A stretch of 64,000 nucleotides of DNA from RGIG4576 sp045656705 (GCA_045656705.1 JAZORR010000050.1:1-64000); one strand, 5' to 3'; numbered from the stretch's first letter, positions 53,901 through 63,347 are shown. Numbers and translations are program-made. The notes: generated from the letters alone by a model not told the origin.

Positions 53901-54665
53901 TACTGTTGTTGGGAAGTTATGAGTTTCAGCCTTCAACGAGATAACTGAATTTATATCTTTCACCTCAAAGAAATCAGGCTTATCACCAGTCTTTGGGGCA
54001 AATTGTTCGATCTTTGGACCCTTAACAAATGCCACATTATCTTTATATGCCGATACAAGCCCATTTGGATTTTCTTGAGATGTCTTCTTAATCATCTTAA
54101 ACAAAGACATTTCTTTTTCTTCGCCATCAATGATGAATGTACCGTTAAAGATTTTATGGCGACAGTGTTCTGAATTCACTTGAGAAAAACCAAACACTTC
54201 ACTATCGGTCAACTTTCGACCAAGTTTTTCGCTCAATGCTTGAAGATATTCTATTTCTTCTTGACTTAAAGCAAGACCTTCTGTTACATTATATTCTTCA
54301 AGATTGTCAATATATACGATTGGATCTGGAGTCTTTGTAATTTTAAAGATATCCTTATTTAGGCCTTCATATACTCTTTGAAGCATTTTATCATGTTCAG
54401 GAGTTTGATTGCCTGCATAAGTGAATTCTTCGATTCGGGTAATGCCTGTGATACCCATATTTTGAGTAATTTCCACAGCATTTGTACTCCATGGCGTAAT
54501 CATCTCACGACGTGGACCCACATAAGTTCCTTTCACTGAGTTGCCTGAAAGTTCTTTTGCACCATCAAACAACCAATTAAATTTCTCTACTTCATTAGGG
54601 GATAGCTTATGGTCTGATTCGACCGCAAAAATTGTTTTTGCTCCTTTTTTGAAGAATGTTATCAT
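50970..54665 (-). CDS. purL: Phosphoribosylformylglycinamidine synthase (large single-chain form)
   Basis: Makes FGAM from FGAR, glutamine and ATP. The 1231-residue product is the fused form: N-terminal PurS-like domain, FGAM synthetase domains (HCRHKIFNGTFIIDG, LKAETHNFPTTVEPFNGAATGSGG, GGGAVSSVNTG) and a C-terminal class I glutamine amidotransferase with LGVCNGCQVM (nucleophile in GVC) and HGEGKF. It begins the apparent purL-purH-mre transcript. Divergent from the FAD oxidoreductase, with a TATCTTTG -7 box at 54707-54714. Confidence 0.98.
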   Translation of the reverse strand: MITFFKKGAKTIFAVESDHKLSPNEVEKFNWLFDGAKELSGNSVKGTYVGPRREMITPWSTNAVEITQNMGITGITRIEEFTYAGNQTPEHDKMLQRVYEGLNKDIFKITKTPDPIVYIDNLEEYNVTEGLALSQEEIEYLQALSEKLGRKLTDSEVFGFSQVNSEHCRHKIFNGTFIIDGEEKEMSLFKMIKKTSQENPNGLVSAYKDNVAFVKGPKIEQFAPKTGDKPDFFEVKDINSVISLKAETHNFPTTVEPFNGAATGSGGEIRDRLGGGKASLPLAGTAVYMTSYPRMTADRAWELCTMPPRPWLYQTPEEILIKASNGASDFGNKYGQPLICGSLLTFEHEENGEQFAYDKVIMLAGGVGFANKRDAIKGTPEPGQDVVLMGGDNYRIGMGGGAVSSVNTGQYANAIELNAIQRANPEMQKRVSNVIRTLAESDNNPIISIHDHGAGGHLNALSELVEATGGKIEIDALPVGDPTLSSKEIVGNESQERMGMVVEDKDIENIRKIAERERAPFYVVGKTTDDDRFVFEQKDGVRPIDLGMKDMFGSSPKTIMRDNTKSRVMENASYEDAKLNEYVENVLQIEAVACKDWLTNKVDRSVTGRIARQQCQGEIQLPLSDCGVVALDYTGKAGIATSIGHAPQAALADSKAGSVLSIAEALTNIVGANLNEGLKSVSLSANWMWPCRNEGEDAALYSAVKACSDFACALGINIPTGKDSLSMTQKYGDKKVLAPGTVIISAGAEVKDVKKTVSPVVQAKESSIYYVDFSADEMKLGGSALAQVLNKVGSDVPTVKSSDYFAKAFEAIQKLVAKKKLLAMHDVSAGGMITALLEMVFANVKGGLDVNLDAFTSDDMIKVLFAENPAVLIQVANKNEESVLALLAEYGVKAVKVAEPNNERNIVINHNDNEYMLFVDYLRDLWFKTSYLLDRKQSGVKCAEMRFENYKKQPIRYRFPAGFKGNAASYGIEGSRHASSGIKAAIIREKGVNGDREMAYSLYYAGFDVKDVHMTDLMSGRETLEDVNMIVFCGGFSNSDVLGSAKGWAGGFLWNETAKKALDNFYAREDTLSLGVCNGCQVMMELNLIAPEHNKRIKMLHNDSHKFESQFVGVTIPENNSVMFGSLSGSKLGIWVAHGEGKFYMPESADKYNVVLQYSYKSYPANPNGSPRAVAGLASADGRHLAMMPHLERAIFPWQCAFYPETRKNNEVTPWIEGFVNARKWIEKNKK

Positions 54666-54706
54666 AATTTCTAAACGATGATTGATTTATCATATAATAT
54701 TTCACG

Positions 54707-54745
54707 CAAAGATAGCAAAAATATCACAGAAAAGCACTAATTTTG
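54707..54745. promoter_or_regulatory. Divergent -7 boxes for purL and FAD oxidoreductase
   Basis: TATCTTTG on the minus strand (54707-54714, toward purL) and TAATTTTG on the plus strand (54738-54745, 17 bases before the oxidoreductase ATG). Neither has a clear TTTG at -33. I see no PurR-like operator. Confidence 0.5.
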
Positions 54746-54762
54746 AAACCAAATTACAAAAA

Positions 54763-56334
54763 ATGGTACAAGATTTTCAAATTAGAGTAAATCCTCGCAC
54801 TTCAGCAATAACTGAAGAACTAAAATTATATATTTCAACTCAAGAGAATATTGATATTAATCGTATCTATGGCATTCGCATTATCAAGCGTTCTATTGAT
54901 GCACGCCAACGCAATGTTATGATTAATCTCAAAGTAAGAGTATATATCGACGAGCACCCAAACAACGCACCACTCATAGCTCCTATTAATTACCTCAATG
55001 TTACTGATAAGCCACAAGCTATCGTAGTAGGAGCAGGTCCTGGTGGACTATTTGCTGCTTTACGACTCATCGAACTTGGTATACGTCCAATAGTTCTCGA
55101 ACGAGGAAAAGATGTACAAGAACGCCTTACAGATGTGGCACGAATATCTCGAGAAGGCATTATTGATCCTAATTCAAATTATTGCTTTGGCGAAGGTGGT
55201 GCTGGTGCATATTCCGATGGTAAGTTGCATACGCGTAGTAAAAAACGAGGATCTATCGATCGCATCCTTGGCATATTTCACCAACATGGTGCAAGCGAAG
55301 ACATTCTTATTGATGCGCACCCACACATCGGTACCGACAAACTACCTAAAGTAATTAAGGCAATGAGAGAAACCATCATTGCTTGTGGAGGAGAAGTTCA
55401 TTTCAATACTTGCGTAAACAACATTATTTTAAACAACAACGAAGCAATTGGTGTAGAATGCGTTGAAGGAGAAAAATTCTCTGGTCCGGTCATTCTTGCT
55501 ACAGGCCATTCTGCACGAGATATATATACATTATTAAATGAGAAAAATATAAAAATAGAAGCCAAAGGTATAGCTGTAGGAGTAAGACTTGAACACCCTC
55601 AGCACACCATCGACTGCATTCAATACCATAGTAACAATGGTAGAGGCAAATATCTTCCTGCTGCCGAATATAACTTTGTAACTCAAGTAGATGGTAGGGG
55701 TGTATACTCATTTTGTATGTGCCCAGGTGGTTTCATCGTACCCGCCGCAAGCGATTGCAACCAACTTGTAGTGAATGGCATGTCTCCTTCTAATCGCGGT
55801 ACACAATGGTCCAACTCTGGTATGGTAGTAGAAATACATCCTGAAGATTTAGAAGAAAAATATGCACAATATGGTGAGCTTGCTATGATGAAATACCAAG
55901 AAGATGTAGAGCTGCTTTGCTTTGAGAAGGCTGGTCGTACTCAAAAAGCGGGAGCACAAAGAATGCTTGACTTTGTAGAAGGTCGTCCATCAAAAGACCT
56001 ACCAAAATCATCTTACCCTCCTGGAATTCAACTTTCTCGCCTCGACCAATGGATGCCTAAATTCATCAGTAGCAGATTAAGAAAAGGTTTTAAGGTATTC
56101 GGTAAATCAGCTAAAGGTTTTCTCACCAACGACGCTATCGTGATAGGTATGGAAACTCGCACATCATCTCCTATTCGCATTCCAAGAGATAAAGAATCAC
56201 TTAACCACATTGAGATTAAAGGTCTATACCCTTGTGGTGAAGGAGCAGGCTATGCAGGTGGTATCGTTTCAGCAGCCATAGATGGTGAAAGATGCGCCGA
56301 AGCACTCGCAGCTCAATTTAACCAACTGCATTAA
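54763..56334 (+). CDS. NAD(P)/FAD-dependent oxidoreductase of unknown substrate
   Basis: A 523-residue flavoprotein from the ATG at 54763 (MVQDFQIRVNPRTS). An N-terminal domain of about 85 residues (a ferredoxin-like small domain by pattern) precedes the Rossmann FAD motif VVGAGPGGLFAALRL. Further FAD-family blocks are ATGHSARD and a C-terminal GLYPCGEGAGYAGGIVSAAIDG. The CFGEGGAGAYSDGKL stretch is typical of the conserved FAD-dependent dehydrogenase family sometimes called FixC-like, whose reaction is unknown. It is monocistronic, with its own promoter box and a bidirectional terminator after it. Confidence 0.85.
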   Translation: MVQDFQIRVNPRTSAITEELKLYISTQENIDINRIYGIRIIKRSIDARQRNVMINLKVRVYIDEHPNNAPLIAPINYLNVTDKPQAIVVGAGPGGLFAALRLIELGIRPIVLERGKDVQERLTDVARISREGIIDPNSNYCFGEGGAGAYSDGKLHTRSKKRGSIDRILGIFHQHGASEDILIDAHPHIGTDKLPKVIKAMRETIIACGGEVHFNTCVNNIILNNNEAIGVECVEGEKFSGPVILATGHSARDIYTLLNEKNIKIEAKGIAVGVRLEHPQHTIDCIQYHSNNGRGKYLPAAEYNFVTQVDGRGVYSFCMCPGGFIVPAASDCNQLVVNGMSPSNRGTQWSNSGMVVEIHPEDLEEKYAQYGELAMMKYQEDVELLCFEKAGRTQKAGAQRMLDFVEGRPSKDLPKSSYPPGIQLSRLDQWMPKFISSRLRKGFKVFGKSAKGFLTNDAIVIGMETRTSSPIRIPRDKESLNHIEIKGLYPCGEGAGYAGGIVSAAIDGERCAEALAAQFNQLH

Positions 56335-56349
56335 TTAGGCAAAAAAATA

Positions 56350-56386
56350 AGTGAGGAACTTAAGAAAATACCCTCAGTTCCTCACT
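56350..56386. terminator. Bidirectional terminator between FAD oxidoreductase and nspC
   Basis: AGTGAGGAACT (56350-56360) and AGTTCCTCACT (56376-56386) form a perfect 11-bp stem with a 15-base loop. A strong T tract follows on the minus strand and a T-rich run on the plus strand. Confidence 0.85.
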
Positions 56387-56408
56387 ACTATTTTATATTC
56401 TACTATAA

Positions 56409-57557
56409 TTAGCTCATTCTATTCTTGTAATCCTCGTATGTAAATTCGCGAAGTACTTCTGTAGTGCCATCACTATGTTGATATAGCAATGCTGGGTGTT
56501 GTATTCCGTTGAACATATGAGTCTTAACTGTAGTATAATGATTCATATCTTCAAATGTAAGCACATCTCCTTCATTCAATTCATTTTCAAAACTCCAGTC
56601 ACCCACAAAGTCACCACTTAGACAAGAATTTCCTCCCATTCTGTAAGTTGGTTTATTTGTATCCACTTCCTTCAATGCCTCGCTGATGATTGGTTGGTAT
56701 GGCATCTCAAGACAATCAGGCATATGACAAGCAAACGATACATCAAGAATTGCCGTCTTTATGCCATGGTTACACACCACATCCATCACCGATGATATCA
56801 AGTCACCTGTACGCCAAGTAAATGCACTTCCAGGTTCAAGAATAATTTCCAAATTTGGATATTTATCACGGAATTTCTTCAGCAAAGAAATAAGATGTTC
56901 TACATCATAACCATCACGTGTCATCAAGTGACCACCACCCATATTCAGCCACTTTAACTTTGGCAAAAACTTTCCAAATTGTTCCTCTACAGCTTGGAGC
57001 ACCTTTTCAAGGTCATAAGATGTAGATTCACAAAGTGCATGGAAGTGAAAACCCTCAAGTCCTTCAGGCAATTCTGTAATATCCTCTGCAACAACGCCAA
57101 AACGTGAACCTGGACTACTTGGATTGTAAATATCAGTTTCTACTACCGAACACATTGGATTTATTCTCACACCACAGCTAACTTTATCTTTTGAATTTTC
57201 TGTATTATACTCAGCAACTCGCTCTTTATATCGTTTAAATTGCTTTAGAGAGTTAAAAGTAATATGAGAACTTCCAGCAAGAAATTTATTGATAGTAGCA
57301 TCAGTATATACAGGACAATAAGAATGAGCTTTCACTTTCAATTCATCATTAGCAAGTTCCATCTCATTGAGCGAGCTTGCAGTAGACTTCACACCATATT
57401 CACGAAACACAGAGAATGTTCGCCATAATGCATTAGCCTTAAATGCCATAATAATCTCAATACCAGCAGATTCTTTCACATACTTTATCAATTCAAGATT
57501 TCTACGAAGTCTATCTTCATATACAACATAATATGGTGTTGGATAATTCTTAATCAT
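56409..57557 (-). CDS. nspC: Carboxynorspermidine/carboxyspermidine decarboxylase
   Basis: A PLP enzyme of the alanine-racemase/ornithine decarboxylase fold that decarboxylates carboxyspermidine (or carboxynorspermidine), the last step of the alternative spermidine route. The 382 residues include Lys40 in IIMAFKANALW (PLP Schiff base), the phosphate-binding LNMGGGH region, EPGSAFTWRTG and SCLSGDFVGDWSF (catalytic Cys region). It fits with aguA/aguB in this window as part of polyamine synthesis. The partner dehydrogenase gene is not here. Confidence 0.93.
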   Translation of the reverse strand: MIKNYPTPYYVVYEDRLRRNLELIKYVKESAGIEIIMAFKANALWRTFSVFREYGVKSTASSLNEMELANDELKVKAHSYCPVYTDATINKFLAGSSHITFNSLKQFKRYKERVAEYNTENSKDKVSCGVRINPMCSVVETDIYNPSSPGSRFGVVAEDITELPEGLEGFHFHALCESTSYDLEKVLQAVEEQFGKFLPKLKWLNMGGGHLMTRDGYDVEHLISLLKKFRDKYPNLEIILEPGSAFTWRTGDLISSVMDVVCNHGIKTAILDVSFACHMPDCLEMPYQPIISEALKEVDTNKPTYRMGGNSCLSGDFVGDWSFENELNEGDVLTFEDMNHYTTVKTHMFNGIQHPALLYQHSDGTTEVLREFTYEDYKNRMS

Positions 57558-57596
57558 ATTCTTATTCGTTTATTTTAACTTCAATATTCAATGACA

Positions 57597-57604
57597 CAAA
57601 ATTA
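57597..57604 (-). promoter_or_regulatory. Promoter -7 box of nspC
   Basis: TAATTTTG on the minus strand, about 40 bases before the start codon. The -33 region would fall inside the end of the upstream SDR gene and has no TTTG. Confidence 0.5.
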
Positions 57605-57621
57605 CAATTTTTTTCTTTCAT

Positions 57622-58362
57622 CTAACTATTTTGAGTGCGTATAGGTAAACGAACCCATAACCAATGCGGGATTAATTTCCAGAAGGCTACAAGAATAGAA
57701 TATTTCCAATCAATTATAGCCACTCGTTTACGACTATTTACTGCTTTTACAATCTTGCGTGCAGCATAGTCTACCGTCATCTGCATAGGGTATTTTTGAC
57801 CATCATCAAGCAAAGCCGTAGTGACAAAACCTGGACGTATATCAGTAAACGATACGTTTACATTCTGCATACGCGACAATTGTTCAAGACAATCTATATA
57901 GATATAATTATATCGTTTGGTTGCACTATATGATGGAGACACGCCAAGACCTTTAGTACCTGCTATTGATGACACCACCGCTATCTGGCCTTTTCTTTTT
58001 GTGTCCTTAAAATAATTATACGCAGTGTCTACCATTTGAGTGAAACCCATTGCATTAGTTCGCACTGTTTCAACTTCTACTTTAATATCTATTTTAGTAT
58101 TTTGGTGTCCAACGCCTGAGCAATGAAAATACACATCCATACCTCCAAGTTTATCTATAAGTGCTTGCAAACGAAGATGTGCATCATCTGATGTGATGTC
58201 TATTACTTCATATTCCACTTGTGCTGGGAATTGAGATTTAAGTTCCTTCAACGACTCCTCACGTCGAGCAGCAACACCCACTTTCCATCCATCGGCAATA
58301 TAATTAAGTGCCACTTGCTTACCTATTCCTGAAGAAGCACCTACAATAATTATCTTTTTCAT
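57622..58362 (-). CDS. Short-chain dehydrogenase/reductase
   Basis: A classical SDR of 246 residues: NAD(P)-binding GASSGIG (8-14), the catalytic Ser in AVVSSIAG and the YxxxK pair in SYSATKRYNY. Arg residues after the second strand (AARREE) suggest NADP preference. The C-terminus (about 215-240) is hydrophobic and may touch the membrane. The start codon directly abuts the uvrD stop, so the genes are co-transcribed, though no functional link is evident. The substrate is unknown. Confidence 0.88.
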   Translation of the reverse strand: MKKIIIVGASSGIGKQVALNYIADGWKVGVAARREESLKELKSQFPAQVEYEVIDITSDDAHLRLQALIDKLGGMDVYFHCSGVGHQNTKIDIKVEVETVRTNAMGFTQMVDTAYNYFKDTKRKGQIAVVSSIAGTKGLGVSPSYSATKRYNYIYIDCLEQLSRMQNVNVSFTDIRPGFVTTALLDDGQKYPMQMTVDYAARKIVKAVNSRKRVAIIDWKYSILVAFWKLIPHWLWVRLPIRTQNS

Positions 58363-60708
58363 TTAATCCAAGATTTTAAATTTAGCAAATCTAAGCATCA
58401 GTAGCTTGGTTTCATTTAATTCGATGAAATGAACGCGAATTTTTGAATCTGCACCTGAGCTATCTATATTTTCCACAACTCCTTCTCCAAAACGGAAATG
58501 TTGAATCATCATTCCTTCAGCAAGTTCGTGTGCCTCATGAATTGTAAAATCAGGCGACATCTTTTCTTCGTTATTGCTCAATCGTGGAGTATATTGTACT
58601 TGTGTATTTGATTTCTGTACTTTAGAAGTCGTAGTTGTTTTCTTTTCTCGCGAATAAATCGGAGCCGAAGAATAGCCATCATTATCCCAAAACGAATGAC
58701 GACTTGGAGAGGAATAACCTCCACTTGACGAAGATGTTTGCGACATTGAAAGATATTTATCATCTATATCTCTTATGAAACGACTCATCTGGCACGATTT
58801 GGTTTGACCATTGCGATATCGTGACGAGGCATAAGTCATAGTACAATTCACCTTGGCACGAGTAATTGCCACATATAGCAATCTTCGCTCTTCTTCTATA
58901 CCTGCAAGACTATCCGAGCTCATCATCGATGGGAATAATTCTTCTTCCACACCCACAATGATAACATTCTTAAATTCAAGGCCTTTAGCTGCATGTACTG
59001 TCATCAGAGTCACGCTCTCGGTCTTATCATCCTTATTTTCATCTTGATCGGTAGATAGCGACACTTCAGCAAGAAAATGACTCATTGACGACTCAAGTAA
59101 ATTACCAACTTCTCGCTTTGTTTCCACAAAGTCGTTTATACCATTCAAAAGCTCGTCCAAGTTTTCTTTCTTACTGATATTTTCCGGTGTCTTGTCACTA
59201 CTAACTGATGCTAATATTGAAGTGTCACGCAATACCATTTGCGCTACTTCATAAGCATTCTCTCCACTTTCATTCTTTTCTATAAATGAATTTATCATCG
59301 AAACAAAACCTTGCAACTTCTTTAGTGTTCCTGAATTTACCGACAATCCAGAAGCTATAGGGTTTGTAACCACCGACCACATACTACGATTGCTTTGTGA
59401 TGCAGCTTGTTGTATTTTACCCACAGTAGTATCACCTATACCACGAGCAGGATAATTTATTATACGACGCAATGCTTCATCATCATTAGGATTGATAGTC
59501 AATCTGAAGTATGCAATAGCATCTTTAATTTCTTTTCGTTGGTAAAACGATAGTCCTCCGTAAATACGATAGGGGATATTGCGTTTACGCAACGATTCTT
59601 CAAGTACACGCGATTGAGCATTGGTGCGATAAAGAATAGCAAAATCCTCATACGAACCGCCTTGTATGGCCTTTGTAGCTATGATTTGGTTAGCCACCAC
59701 ATACCCTTCCTCAAAATCTGAATATGCTTGAATCACATTTATGCGACTTCCCACACTACTCTTTGAGAATACGTTCTTCTTGATTTGATATTTATTTTTC
59801 TCTATCAATGAATTTGCTGCACTTATGATAGTCTGTGTAGAACGGTAATTCTGTTCCAATTTGAATGTTTTCAAATCGGGATATGCATTCGACAAATTCA
59901 ATATATTTGAAATATTAGCTCCTCTGAATGAATAAATACTTTGAGCATCATCACCCACCACACATAACTTGTTATGTTTCTTACACAATTGCGAAACTAT
60001 CAAATGTTGTGCGAAATTGGTATCTTGATACTCATCTACAAGTATAAAACGGAAGAAATCTTGATATTTTTCGAGCACATCAGGATAATCTCGCAGTAAG
60101 ATATTGGTATAGAACAACAAATCATCAAAGTCCATTGCTCCAGCCACCTTACAACGATTCCAATATTTCTTATAAATTATGTATGTAGCAGGACGTTGTG
60201 CTCGATTATCTGCCTGACGCAATTCTCTGTTATTTTCATAGTCATAAGGCGATATAAGAGCATTTTTCATATTTGAAATATGACTCTGTATATTACCAGC
60301 ATTATACACCTTATCATCAAGTTGCAGCTCCTTGATGATAGACTTTATTAGTGACTTTGAATCATTAGTATCATATATCGTAAAATCACGACTAAATCCT
60401 ATTCTTTCAGCATTTATTCGTAATATTCTCGAAAAAATCGAGTGAAAAGTACCCATCCACAACTGTGTAGCAAGGCCTTCACCTATAAGTGAAGCTATTC
60501 GCTCTTTCATCTCCCTTGCTGCCTTATTGGTAAAGGTTAGAGCTAAAATTCTATATGGTTCATATCCATTTTGTAATAAATGTACAATCTTGTAGGTAAG
60601 GACTCGTGTTTTTCCTGACCCTGCACCCGCAATCACCAATGATGGTCCGTCTATATATTCCACCGCGACGCGTTGCTGCTCGTTTAGTTTTTCTAAGTAG
60701 TTTTCCAA
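58363..60708 (-). CDS. UvrD/PcrA-type 3'-5' DNA helicase
   Basis: A superfamily 1A helicase of 781 residues for repair and fork maintenance. Motif I is AGAGSGKT (27-34), Ia is LTFTNKAAREMKERI, II is LVDEYQDTN, III is VGDDAQSIYSFRGA, IV is LEQNYRST, V is VTLMTVHAAKGLEF and VI is EERRLLYVAITRAK. The C-terminal tail (about 650-781), with a Ser-rich linker and a FRFGEGVVENI Tudor-like end, matches PcrA more than UvrD. It leads a two-gene transcript with the SDR. Confidence 0.95.
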   Translation of the reverse strand: MENYLEKLNEQQRVAVEYIDGPSLVIAGAGSGKTRVLTYKIVHLLQNGYEPYRILALTFTNKAAREMKERIASLIGEGLATQLWMGTFHSIFSRILRINAERIGFSRDFTIYDTNDSKSLIKSIIKELQLDDKVYNAGNIQSHISNMKNALISPYDYENNRELRQADNRAQRPATYIIYKKYWNRCKVAGAMDFDDLLFYTNILLRDYPDVLEKYQDFFRFILVDEYQDTNFAQHLIVSQLCKKHNKLCVVGDDAQSIYSFRGANISNILNLSNAYPDLKTFKLEQNYRSTQTIISAANSLIEKNKYQIKKNVFSKSSVGSRINVIQAYSDFEEGYVVANQIIATKAIQGGSYEDFAILYRTNAQSRVLEESLRKRNIPYRIYGGLSFYQRKEIKDAIAYFRLTINPNDDEALRRIINYPARGIGDTTVGKIQQAASQSNRSMWSVVTNPIASGLSVNSGTLKKLQGFVSMINSFIEKNESGENAYEVAQMVLRDTSILASVSSDKTPENISKKENLDELLNGINDFVETKREVGNLLESSMSHFLAEVSLSTDQDENKDDKTESVTLMTVHAAKGLEFKNVIIVGVEEELFPSMMSSDSLAGIEEERRLLYVAITRAKVNCTMTYASSRYRNGQTKSCQMSRFIRDIDDKYLSMSQTSSSSGGYSSPSRHSFWDNDGYSSAPIYSREKKTTTTSKVQKSNTQVQYTPRLSNNEEKMSPDFTIHEAHELAEGMMIQHFRFGEGVVENIDSSGADSKIRVHFIELNETKLLMLRFAKFKILD

Positions 60709-60735
60709 AATTTATTCCTATCTAAATATGAGATA

Positions 60736-60752
60736 CAAAATTAGCAAAATTA
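60736..60752 (-). promoter_or_regulatory. Tandem -7 boxes of the helicase gene
   Basis: Two TAATTTTG boxes on the minus strand (60736-60743 and 60745-60752), one base apart. A third lies at 60775-60782. A TTTG is found only at 22-bp spacing. Any of them could serve as the promoter. Confidence 0.5.
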
Positions 60753-60817
60753 TAAGAAAAAATGAACTAACTGACAAAATTAAAGTTATAGTATTTAAAA
60801 TTTAATACACATTTACT

Positions 60818-62200
60818 ATGAAATTAAGAAAGTCTACATTTTTCTTAGTCCTATATTTCATTTCAATAGGATATTCAAGAATTTATTCTCAAAATAGAGA
60901 CTCTGTGGCCGATAATTTACCAGAGAAATGGACTTATGCTTCAGAGTTTGTTCAAACTCTGCCTTCCGACGACCTTTGGTGGCAATCTTTTAACGATAAG
61001 TGCCTCGACACTCTTATTGAGATGGCTATAACCAACAACTACGATGTACAAATTGCATTGAAACGTATAACAATGGCAAAAAATGATATGCGTATAGTAC
61101 AAAGTGGATACTATCCTAACTTGAGCATAGATGCTGGATGGACTAAAGAACGTAGTTCTGGAGTAGTAAGCGATTATTATGACTTAGGTCTTGCCTTTAA
61201 TTGGCAAATAGACTTATTTGGACAAATAACATCACAAGCAAAAGAGAAAAAGTCTCTTTGGCAAGCAAGCAAAGCTCAATATGAGGGAACTATGGTGACT
61301 TTATGCGCAAATGTTGCATCCCACTATATAAATCTTCGCATATGGCAAGCACAATACATTGTCGCTCAATCACACATAAAATCTCAAAAACAAATTATGG
61401 ATATCACCGAAGCACGATTTAAAAGTGGTCTTGCATCTATGCTTGATGTTTCTCAAGCTCGGTCGCTATACCTAAATACACATTCGTCTCTATCTCCTTT
61501 AAAGGCTAATATTGAGGCTCAAATCAATTCCATTGCCACACTTTTAGGCATTTTCCCAGATAGTCTGCCCAAAGAAATTAAAGCTCCGACATTGGAGCTT
61601 CCCCAACCATCTACCAATATCCAAGTTGGCGTTCCAGCCGAATTAATTCGTCGTCGTCCAGATATTAAAGAAGCCGAATACAATGTTGCATCGTATGCTG
61701 CTTCTATCGGAATTGCGAAAAAAGATTTCTTGCCTTCAATTTCTATAAATGGTAATATAGGTTTTAAATCAAATAAAATAGATGGTTTATTTCAAAAAGA
61801 AGCTTTTGGTTATTCCATTATGCCCAAATTATCTCTGACATTATTTGATGGATTAAATCGTAATTATCGATTTCTTAACGCTAAAGAACAATTACAAATT
61901 GGAATAGACAATTACAATAATACTGTAATGAATGCTATAACCGAAGTGGAAAATGCTATGATTTCATACCATTATAGCATAATCGAAACACAAGAACTTG
62001 AAAAAGTTAACGACGAAGCACTTAACTCATTAAAACTATCAGTAGACCTATATAAACGTGGACTCACCCCTTTTTCTAATGTTCTCACTTCTCAACAAGA
62101 TTACCTGCAGTACAACAACTCCTATGTAGTATCAAAAGGTAAATCTCTCTTAAATCTTATTTCACTATACCAAGCTCTTGGTGGTGGATGGGAACAATAA
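60818..62200 (+). CDS. Outer-membrane efflux channel (TolC/OprM family)
   Basis: A 460-residue outer-membrane factor of an RND multidrug system, NodT/OprM type. It has a signal peptide (about 1-24, without a lipobox). The duplicated OEP domains begin near WWQSFNDKCLDTLI and GVPAELIRRRPDIKEAEYNVA, the latter a signature of this subfamily, followed by long helices. It is the first gene of an operon with the adaptor 25 bases downstream. I see no TAnnTTTG promoter directly in front. Confidence 0.92.
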   Translation: MKLRKSTFFLVLYFISIGYSRIYSQNRDSVADNLPEKWTYASEFVQTLPSDDLWWQSFNDKCLDTLIEMAITNNYDVQIALKRITMAKNDMRIVQSGYYPNLSIDAGWTKERSSGVVSDYYDLGLAFNWQIDLFGQITSQAKEKKSLWQASKAQYEGTMVTLCANVASHYINLRIWQAQYIVAQSHIKSQKQIMDITEARFKSGLASMLDVSQARSLYLNTHSSLSPLKANIEAQINSIATLLGIFPDSLPKEIKAPTLELPQPSTNIQVGVPAELIRRRPDIKEAEYNVASYAASIGIAKKDFLPSISINGNIGFKSNKIDGLFQKEAFGYSIMPKLSLTLFDGLNRNYRFLNAKEQLQIGIDNYNNTVMNAITEVENAMISYHYSIIETQELEKVNDEALNSLKLSVDLYKRGLTPFSNVLTSQQDYLQYNNSYVVSKGKSLLNLISLYQALGGGWEQ

Positions 62201-62225
62201 TCAACAACTATTAATATATTAATTT

Positions 62226-63344
62226 ATGAAAACAATAATTTTATTACCATCATTGATTTTATTTATCTCTTTGTTATCGTGCAATAATAGTCACACAAAG
62301 GATATTAATCAATACTCAATGAAAGTGAATGTAGCTGTACCTGAAATAGATACCGTCACATTGCAAAAAAGTTATCCTGGCACATTAAAAGCCCAAAGTG
62401 AAGTCAATCTTGTGGCTCGGGTTAATGGTTTTCTTCAACAAGTAAATTACAAGCCAGGACAATTAGTCAAAAAAGGGCATCTATTATTTGTAATTGAGCC
62501 TAAACCTTACGAAGAAGCCATCACTCAAGCAGAGGCTAAATTAGTGAGTGCAAAAAGTCAAAATGAATATGCCCAAATCAACTACGAAAGTGTGAAAGAA
62601 GCTGTAATGACAAATGCTGTATCGCAAATTGATTTCGTTCAAGCTGAAACTAATTGGAATCAATCTATCGCTGCAGTAAAATCTGCTGAAGCAACTCTTG
62701 AAAATGCTAAAATCAATTTAAACTATTGCTATATTCGAGCTCCATTCGATGGACATATCACACAGAAGAATGTTGACATTGGCAATTATCTTAATGGCGC
62801 AGCATCTCCACAAGTGCTTGCTACTATCTACGACGATCGCTCTATGATTGTTACCTTCTCTATAGAAGATAGTCAATACATGCGTATGATTTCAGAACAG
62901 CAGAACAATCAAAAACCAAACGAATACAACGATGTATTTCTCTCCTTCAACGAATCACTTCCTCATTCTTATCAAGGTAAAATCAATTATTTATCTCCAA
63001 TGGTAAACCTTACTACTGGCACAATCACATTACAGGCTAAAGTAAGCAATCCTTATGGCGAATTGAAGAGTGGTATGTATTGCATAGTTCACTTACCTTA
63101 TAAAGAAATTTCACAAGCAATCCTCATCAAAGACTCTGCTATAAGTACCGACCAATTAGGAAAATTTATTTACACTATCGACGATTCCAACAAAGTAGTA
63201 TACACACCTATAGAAATAAGTGATTTGGTCAACGACACATTGAGAATAGTCACTGATGGACTTCTACCTAATCAAAAATATGTAACTCAAGCCATTCAAA
63301 AGGTGAGAGACGGAATGGAAGTAAAACCAATATTAAGCAAGTAA
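62226..63344 (+). CDS. Periplasmic adaptor of RND efflux system (AcrA family)
   Basis: A 372-residue membrane-fusion lipoprotein: signal peptide with lipobox SLLSC (Cys19), a barrel-sandwich lipoyl half (VNLVARVNGFLQQVNYKPGQLVKKG), an alpha hairpin (about 100-155), NLNYCYIRAPFDGHI, then beta-barrel and membrane-proximal domains (LLPNQKYVTQAIQKVRDG). The pump gene starts 3 bases after its stop. It has no His-rich tract, unlike the metal adaptor in this window. Confidence 0.94.
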   Translation: MKTIILLPSLILFISLLSCNNSHTKDINQYSMKVNVAVPEIDTVTLQKSYPGTLKAQSEVNLVARVNGFLQQVNYKPGQLVKKGHLLFVIEPKPYEEAITQAEAKLVSAKSQNEYAQINYESVKEAVMTNAVSQIDFVQAETNWNQSIAAVKSAEATLENAKINLNYCYIRAPFDGHITQKNVDIGNYLNGAASPQVLATIYDDRSMIVTFSIEDSQYMRMISEQQNNQKPNEYNDVFLSFNESLPHSYQGKINYLSPMVNLTTGTITLQAKVSNPYGELKSGMYCIVHLPYKEISQAILIKDSAISTDQLGKFIYTIDDSNKVVYTPIEISDLVNDTLRIVTDGLLPNQKYVTQAIQKVRDGMEVKPILSK

Positions 63345-63347
63345 ATT

